Assembly (NCBI RefSeq): GCF_024868665.1
Contig: NC_079912.1
Span: forward strand, 18,206,664-18,270,663
DNA length: 64,000 bases
Source: Triplophysa rosa
Taxonomy: Eukaryota; Chordata; Actinopteri; Cypriniformes; Nemacheilidae
Reading direction: 5' to 3'
How positions within the stretch are numbered: the stretch's first letter is position 1; every line of letters begins with the position of its first letter. The notes under the pieces were generated by a model that did not search any database, was not told the DNA's origin, and worked only from the letters and a program-made list of their open reading frames with translations. This document shows, piece after piece, positions 57,950 through 64,000 of this stretch. A program made the translations under genes and the position numbers.

Positions 57950-58760
57950 ATGCTCTAGTCGCCGCGTACCCAGAGGGTCACACTCAATTTTCCTGCAAAC
58001 TGCTCTAATAGCCCCGCATAGATTATTTTAGCCATCCTGAAAGTCAGAAAACCTGTTTGATATTCAGTTACGGCGAGCGCGAGGGGGCCCGAGCGTCAGC
58101 TATCATCTCCTGTGAACATCTGATGGAAAGTCCGAGGAGATGAGATGGTTATCGGGCCGTTTTCTCACCCGTGAGCTGGGAAGAAATCAGGAGAGAGCAA
58201 GATCATGAGCTCGGATTTGGCACGATACCATTTAAACGGCAATGCTGAATAAATCTGTTTAAAGCTAAAGTACATTTATTGAATGTACTTTAATGCATGC
58301 ATAATGACGGCTGTGTATAAATAATGCAAATATAGAGATCACCGATAGGTTACTCGCATGGAAAAGACTCACAAGAGGACAAACATGAATTAATATTCAG
58401 TTTTTAAAACTGCCAACATAGAGCGGAGCAAAAGTAAAAGGATTTGTGGACATGGTTAGTTTCTTTTCATAATCTGCCTATTAGCACTAAACTGTGAAAT
58501 TCACAAAGCCATGACAGGGCCACTGTTACTGTTACAGGGCTGTAGTTTGACTTCCCCGGAGAACTTTATCTCGCCCGCGCTCTCTTATAAATCCATTCGA
58601 ATGTCCCCAGTCGCATTACGATGGCAGAGCGGAAGGGTGCGCAGACGTACCGACTTAATAGGTGTGACATTTTAGTGCCAGCCAAAAGAAGGCTTCAACG
58701 GTGCAAAGTTTCAAAGAAACAAGTTTGATTTTAATTCTACACACTGTCTTTCTGGATTGC
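57950..58760. promoter_or_regulatory. repeat-free block, candidate conserved elements
   Basis: About 800 bases without mobile elements. Words include ACGGCGAGCGCGAGGG, TTAAACGGCAATGCTG, TGCATGCATAATGACGG, GAATTAATATTCAG and TCAAAGAAACAAG. Mixed GC- and AT-rich texture as in conserved vertebrate enhancers. Untested. Confidence 0.25.
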
Positions 58761-59094
58761 TTTGTCTTTTATTTAATACAGTGGGCCTGTAATTGCATCT
58801 GTAAATACAGTATGTGACACTTAGAAAGCGCTGGCTTTGGTGAGTTTACTGTCCTAATTTGGCCAGGGCTGCTTGTTCTACTCAAAAAAACTTCAAAAAA
58901 AGGAATATGACAGCAAAAACTTTTTTTTCAGATTTCCGTACCTCACTTGGGTAGACGGGGTAGGCTAAATAGACATTCTGTCCAGGATCTATACTTTATG
59001 CACACATAAACGCATTATGAACATAACAACATATCTAAATAATCGCTGAACCCAACAATTAAACTAAACTAATTTTATACTTTTTTAACGCCAT
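58761..59094. other. unassigned non-coding DNA
   Basis: AT-rich spacer; nothing recognised. Confidence 0.5.
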
Positions 59095-59385
59095 TTTAAC
59101 TTTCATCATTTACTCACCCACTTGTCATTTCAAACCTGTATGACTTTCTTACTTCTACAGAACACAAAAGAAGATATTTTGAAGAACGTTGGTATCCGAA
59201 CAGCAGCGGTACCCATTTACTTCTAATGGACCAATGCGAGTCAATGGGTACCACCGCTGTTCGGTTACCAACATTTTTCAAAATATCTTCTTCTGTGTTC
59301 TGCAGAAGAAAATGATACAGGTTTGAACTGACGAGTGTGAGTAAATGATGACTGAATTTTATTTAAGAGTGAACTATTCCTTTAA
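59095..59385. mobile_element. palindromic fish MITE (Angel-like), left tip lost
   Basis: Both arms are largely present: CATCATTTACTCACCCACTT, CACAAAAGAAGATATTTTGA, centre GGTACCCATTTACTTC and GTCAATGGGTACCACCGCTG, right arm CAAAATATCTTCTTCTGTG, end GAGTGAACTATTCCTTTAA. The initial TTAAAGGG tip is absent. Confidence 0.88.
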
Positions 59386-60074
59386 TCCAAAACACTACAA
59401 AACAATTTCATCACATTAAATCTATTGAACCTAGTTCATTTTATCAGAATTCTGAAGTTGCTTATTTGTTATTGATTTAGTATTACTACTGAGGTACCAG
59501 AGCCGAAATTTTGGCATCAATCCAACCCTTTCAAGACCTCTTTCCTACGTGTGTGCGCAATAAATGCTTCTTCACTGTGCTATAAACAGTGCTTTTACAG
59601 CAATCATGATCAAAACACAATTATTGGGGGAAGATGGGTCACTCATGAAGGTTTCGGTGCCGTTTTAACTACATTCCACATTCCATGCAGCTGTTATTGT
59701 GAGCCTGTCAAATGGTATTTTAGCATTTTGCTTGGATATGTCATCCTCCATTAAGGATCATCTTGATTCACCGCATACGCGCATGAGCTCCCTCACTGTT
59801 GTCAAATTGTGACATGGCGCACATTAGCTTGCCATTGGAAGCTTCTGACCTCGTGTGACACCTTCATTTTGTCACTCACTGGAAGAGATTACATTGGCGT
59901 TGATTTCTTACACTATATATGCTAATGGTGTCTGTGGTTGCACAGGAACAATGGCACCCAGTGGTTTCATCTACTGTACAAGAGGGGATTTAAATGGGAA
60001 CTGTTCTGTTATGTATCTCAAATGAGGGTTTTGAGGAGATAGACAGTACTGTTATACACAAATACTAATAACTT
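59386..60074. other. unassigned unique-looking DNA
   Basis: A 67-codon plus frame only. Text such as CCTCATTAAGG-like and CACTATATATGCTAATGG words may be conserved, but nothing is recognised. Confidence 0.45.
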
Positions 60075-60235
60075 TTGGTATGATTTGCAACTATTTTATT
60101 TTGTATGACATGTAAAGTACAAAATAAATAATTATAAGAAAAAAGCAACAACCCCTAAACTTAACCGATTGAACTGAAACATACAAATGAGATTGCATAA
60201 ATTCATAGCCATCTTATAAAATAGAGAAGTACTTT
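60075..60235. mobile_element. degraded GGAATTCGTAAC palindromic element
   Basis: Weak copy of the family at 20840-21071: TTTTGGTATGATTTGCAACT, then AACCCCTAAACTTAACC (complement of the GGTTTAGGGGTGGGG motif) and AAATTCATAGCCATCTTATAA near the right. No clean ends. Confidence 0.45.
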
Positions 60236-60639
60236 TAAATTTTCATTTTTCATTTCATTCAAGACTGAATGATCTCACATCAGATCTCATAGAAACGTAA
60301 TAGAAAAATCACAGTTAATTATTACAGTTAATGGTGAAAAAATTGCTATTAATTTTATTTACATTTATTAAATATTTATTTATTTTATTAAATTCCTATT
60401 AATCTATATTCTGACTAACATAATATCCAAACAAATATCTAAAAAATATGAATATATAAACAAGCATCTAATGTGCCCTATGCAGGAATATATAAACTCA
60501 CTTTTCCTCTCCTTGTGCGCAGACTCAGGCCTGGAATAATTCCTCTGCACTGATAACAAAAACACGCCTGTCTTAAGATGTCATTAGCTAAAAATTGAAT
60601 TATGATTTTTGAAATATGATTTTTCTAATAGGGAGAATG
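60236..60639. other. unassigned AT-rich DNA
   Basis: AT-rich around 60340-60450; nothing recognised. Confidence 0.5.
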
Positions 60640-61345
60640 AAGAGCTCACTGATCTTCATTCGTCAGCTTCCATCTCCAATGAGTGGACTCGGGGGAGATC
60701 TTCTCATTCAGAGGGAAGCTTTCAAGGTTGAATAAAAGAATTGGTGGTGGGTCCCTGGGAGAAGGAAGTGATCATCATTTTCACCTTCAACTTGGCTTTG
60801 ATGCGGCAGAGTCAATTTTTAATCAGCTACCATCGGGCCCGGCTTCATTTCTCCTTACAAAGTCCTATTACTCTCCACTTTCTGGGCGGAGGTGATAAGG
60901 ACAATGCTCTCCCCTCTCGCTCCGTGGAGCCTCACGTATGATGAGTCCCTTTGGTGAGCCTTGATAAAAAGAGGAGACTGAGTATGGTGGAATAAAGGTC
61001 ACCTCTCTCTCTGGATTAACCCTTCCCATTCCAGTCGGGCGGACGGGAGTGAAGAGGATCTCGGGGAGGGGTTAACGCTCTCTTGATGGGTGGAGTGTGT
61101 TTTGGCACTACCCTGATTGTGGATGCTGATTTCCGAGAGCCGTTCGAATGAGCTCGGTCTTTGCGAGCGATCGTGTTATCCCTTAAAGTTCAATATCGCG
61201 CGGGAAGGTGAAATAAGCTGACCCGTCCCCTGCCCCCAACCGGCACCTCTGACCTAGGCAGGGTCGTGGAGTGGTTTTACATTTCTCCCCAGCCTCTCTC
61301 CACTAATCAGGACTAGTTAGGCTTCCCCATGCATAGTTCTTTGTC
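60640..61345. promoter_or_regulatory. long repeat-free block, candidate conserved element
   Basis: About 700 bases without mobile elements, GC higher than the surroundings, with CCTTGATAAAAAGAGG, GGAATAAAGGTCACC, GATTAACCCTTCCC, GGGGTTAACGCTC and GAGCGATCGTGTTATCCC (GATA-like). A 70-codon frame at 60683-60895 has no support. This is one of the better places to look for deep conservation. Confidence 0.3.
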
Positions 61346-61644
61346 TCAAGATGAGCAGAATTCATGACCTCGCATACAAGTTCACATTCAGATACTGTAA
61401 AGCTGCAGTTGGTAATCAGCATAGAGTGGTCCAATCTAAGCCCAGCGTGGCCCAGACAGACATCTCTCTACCCTCATTTATAGTCCAATCAGGTGTCTGT
61501 GCCCTGCATCTGTCTGCTTTTTTTTTTATCTTATAAGGCAATTTAATGAGAGATGCTCAGGTTTGGTTTGCCAATGCAATACAAATGTTCCAATAAAATA
61601 AGTTTGTTTAAAATATTCATTTTCTAATGATTTGACATGTTAAA
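61346..61644. other. unassigned non-coding DNA
   Basis: Contains GATACTGTAAAGCTGCAGTTGG near 61392 and a poly-T run near 61519; otherwise nothing recognised. Confidence 0.45.
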
Positions 61645-61867
61645 TCAAATACGCCAAAAGCTTTATCTACGAACTATTATGACCATATAAAATATGGTAG
61701 GGATATAAAAGTAAAAAGTAATATAGCTGCAAGCAGCAATTACCGGGGTTCGAGCAGTTTAAGGCCTTTTGCCGTTGTCGACCAGGCTCAGGACTCAAAT
61801 ATGCCAAAAGCTTTATCTACGAACTATTATGACCATGTAAAATATGGTAGGGCTATAAATGTAAAAA
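61645..61867 (+). repeat. 73-bp direct repeats flanking a hairpin-bearing dispersed repeat
   Basis: 61645-61717 and 61795-61867 are direct copies (both hold GCCAAAAGCTTTATCTACG and AACTATTATGACCAT) with only four differences, offset by 150. The 77-base spacer contains TATAGCTGCAAGCAGCAATT, with the perfect hairpin GCTGCAAGCAGC, and GGGGTTCGAGCAG. The TATAGCTGCAAGCAGC phrase is a dispersed fish repeat as I remember it. Either an unusually long duplication around an insertion or part of a repeat family with a 150-bp tandem unit. Confidence 0.75.
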
Positions 61868-62859
61868 TGATCATTTTTTAGGTTAAATGTGTTATTTCAT
61901 CTGTTGATATACATCCTACTGTAAGTGAAAATGTTTGACAAACCTGTTTTTATTATTTTTGCATTTCCTTTAGATGATGCTGGTGGCATGAATTCCACAC
62001 TTGACCTTTAAACCTACAAAACAGAAATATCAAGATATGGGATTTAATTCAGAAATAAACGTTACGATCACTTATAAAAGTTACATCTTCACAGGATAGT
62101 TTCTCCATGATTGAATTTATTCCCAAACTGTCAAAACTTGTGAAAGGACAAACAAGCTCAGGTGTCTCATTAAAGTAAGAATCTACAGTACATGAGTATG
62201 TTCTTCTATAAACAGTAAAGATTTTGCTTACTTTAGAAATGAATCACTGTTATAATGAACACTTAAAAACAATTAAACGAATATTTAATATCAGTTAAAT
62301 AAATAGCTCACCTAGAAATGAAAAGGTCATTAGTCACCCTTAATTTCTTCGTATACTATATGATTTTTTGGAATATAATAACCATTGTGTGAGGAACTGA
62401 CCATAATTTCAGTCATTTTTAAATTACTTTAATGATAATGTTTCCCTCTTGTGAACTGTTGATTCAATGCGTCAATGAGAACTAGATTACTGAAGGAATC
62501 ATGCAGACAGGTATTGTGTGGATCTGAATCACCGAATCACTCATCGCATATAAATATGTAAGTAAAGTAATAATAATGATACATTAAGACAGAAAGCAGT
62601 GTTGGTGTGGAAAGACATAAGGGTGAAAAAACAAAAACATTATATTTTTTGGGGATCAATAAAGACAAAGCAAAGACAAAAAGACAACGCTGCTTTAGAG
62701 ACTGAAAAAGATAACCCGAGTAATAAAAAATGGCAAGAATAAAAGTCTTCCGAGCTATGGTTTGTCATGCTAAATCCACACTGTGGAAGTTTCCATCATA
62801 CAAACACACAGCTGGTTTGATGTTTCTTCTGAATATCTTAGGCACTACACAGTAACCTT
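61868..62859. other. unassigned AT-rich DNA
   Basis: No gene or repeat family recognised. Confidence 0.5.
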
Positions 62860-64000
62860 CCTAAAACAGCAGAAATGTACAGCCAAGCAATCATCCGTGT
62901 GCTCGTCTTAATGCCATTTTTAAAAAGCAGATTTCGAGGTGAGAAAATGAGCACGTGTAATGCGTTAACGTGTGCGTATGACATAAAAGCCCCGAGTTAT
63001 TTTCATTTCCAGTGGTGGAATAAAATAATACACCATAATCTCACGGGTAATTGTCAACATCCCTGGCTGGAGAGAGCTCCCACAGTTTGCATAGAGAGAA
63101 AGCTCGTTTTGGGAAGGCCGAAAGTACTGAGCGGCAATATTTCTGTGGTGCCCTCATTTTCCAGAGGACCACACGCACTATAACCACATCTTCATTAGCT
63201 CAAATTATGCCAGGAAGTCAAGGAGAGGATACCAGTCTCGTTTCTTTTTTTAATAAAAAGAGCGCTCACCGCATAGAAAATGATAACTGTAGTGCTCGAA
63301 TGGGGCATTCAAGCTGTTTTTTGCTCTTTCTAGGTGGGGGTAAAATGAATCCCCCAGCTAGGCTAAAATGAGTTAAAAACACATCAAAAGCCAGCTTAAC
63401 CTCAGTTTTAAACAACAGCAAAATGATGATGCCACACCATTGTTTCTAAGAGACTCTTTCTTCACAGTACTTCTGGCTTTGGCTTGGAACCCTAAAAGCC
63501 TGTGGTTTTATTTTTAATGACTATGCCATGGATGTGAGGCTAAGATGTGTGTGCATGCATTAAAAATGAGTATTTTTGAGTGTGACATTGCAAATGACTA
63601 ATACCACTAACAAGCCATGTCTTCCCTCATTAAAATGTATAATCCTTGGGTTAAAAAAAAATCAGTTGGTTAATGTTGCTCGCCTCTCGCGGATGATAGT
63701 GAATGCCGCACTAAGAGTCCTGCATCTCCAAACAGTCCCTCATTAACACAGAGAAATGGCTTCTTTTCTTCACAGAAGGGCCATTTCAAAGAGCAGTCTT
63801 AAAGGTCTATTTGTTTAGCCAACACAGACTGGTCCTTTTTAGTTTTGGGGCTATTATTTATTTCATGAGCTTCACCAACATTTGAGACACATTTCTACTT
63901 AAGTGTGTGCGTGTGTGTCTGTAAAAAGAGAGAGAATTAGAAATAAAGAAGCTCATTGGATGATCAAACAGAGGTGCAAGAAGCTGTTTTCATGAGATGT
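62860..64000. other. unassigned DNA; possible conserved segment 62870-63420
   Basis: Two overlapping plus frames of 102 and 106 codons (62875-63183 and 63051-63371) in different phases share this segment; neither has a domain. Repeat-free text with CATAATCTCACGGGTAATTG and CATCTTCATTAGCTCAAATT words may be conserved. A short TG-rich patch lies at 63905-63920. Confidence 0.35.

Noticed and set aside
62875..63371. two plus frames of 102 and 106 codons
   Set aside because: Overlap in different phases, no domain; treated as non-coding.
1..64000. prokaryotic systems, CRISPR arrays, operons, phage
   Set aside because: Repeat content, composition and lack of long frames are those of a vertebrate genome. 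Tandem repeats here have no CRISPR-like repeat-spacer structure.

Overview
The window looks like non-coding DNA from a teleost fish, most likely a cyprinid. I found no convincing protein-coding gene, no tRNA, rRNA or snRNA gene, no CRISPR array and nothing prokaryotic. The organism call rests on the repeats. There are about a dozen copies of a palindromic fish MITE whose ends read about TTAAAGGG(A/C)(T/C)AGTTCACCC and whose arms carry AAAGAAGATATTTTGAAGAATGTTGG (I think of the Angel type, named from memory). There are also other teleost-type MITEs, a tRNA-derived fish SINE, non-LTR retrotransposon 3' tails, and long simple repeats. No open frame exceeds 156 codons. The longest frames are repeat translations ([22 protein letters not shown]) or unsupported short frames.

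Layout. 0-9 kb: a MITE with about 130-bp inverted repeats (602-941), a CpG-dense patch (1672-1922), a TGTCATG-ended element (2319-2826), a short CACTGCAAAA MITE (3018-3208), a GGGCAATTCC MITE with a TAAT target duplication (5404-5830), and three copies of the main palindromic family. 10-21 kb: a composite element, a (GT)n tract, a tRNA-derived SINE (14536-14690), an ATCC satellite with a 153-bp higher-order repeat (15311-15668), an AT-rich 154-bp duplication, an element remnant carrying an exon-like start with a splice-donor-like site (19530-20076), and a pair of palindromic elements (20665-21071). 21-31 kb: one nearly intact palindromic MITE, a TTAAAGGTCCAGTGTG element, a three-unit local duplication with an internally deleted middle unit (26112-27060), a poly-C/(CT)n tract, a 150-bp foldback with perfect 21-bp ends, and a hAT-type MITE with a perfect 8-bp target duplication (30600-30934). 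31-64 kb: further MITE copies, two non-LTR tails, a MITE inserted into another element (44580-45450), foldbacks, and a 73-bp direct repeat around a hairpin-bearing insert (61645-61867).

Between the repeats are long unique stretches of a few hundred bases. They are rich in homeodomain-like TAATTA/TAATTG, Meis-like TGACAG, POU-like and AP-1/Maf-like words. They resemble conserved regulatory sequence of a vertebrate gene desert or a large intron near a developmental gene. That is an inference: conservation cannot be seen from one sequence, so these calls are given low confidence. Because there are no genes, no operon or pathway logic applies. The content is transposon history plus candidate cis-regulatory DNA.
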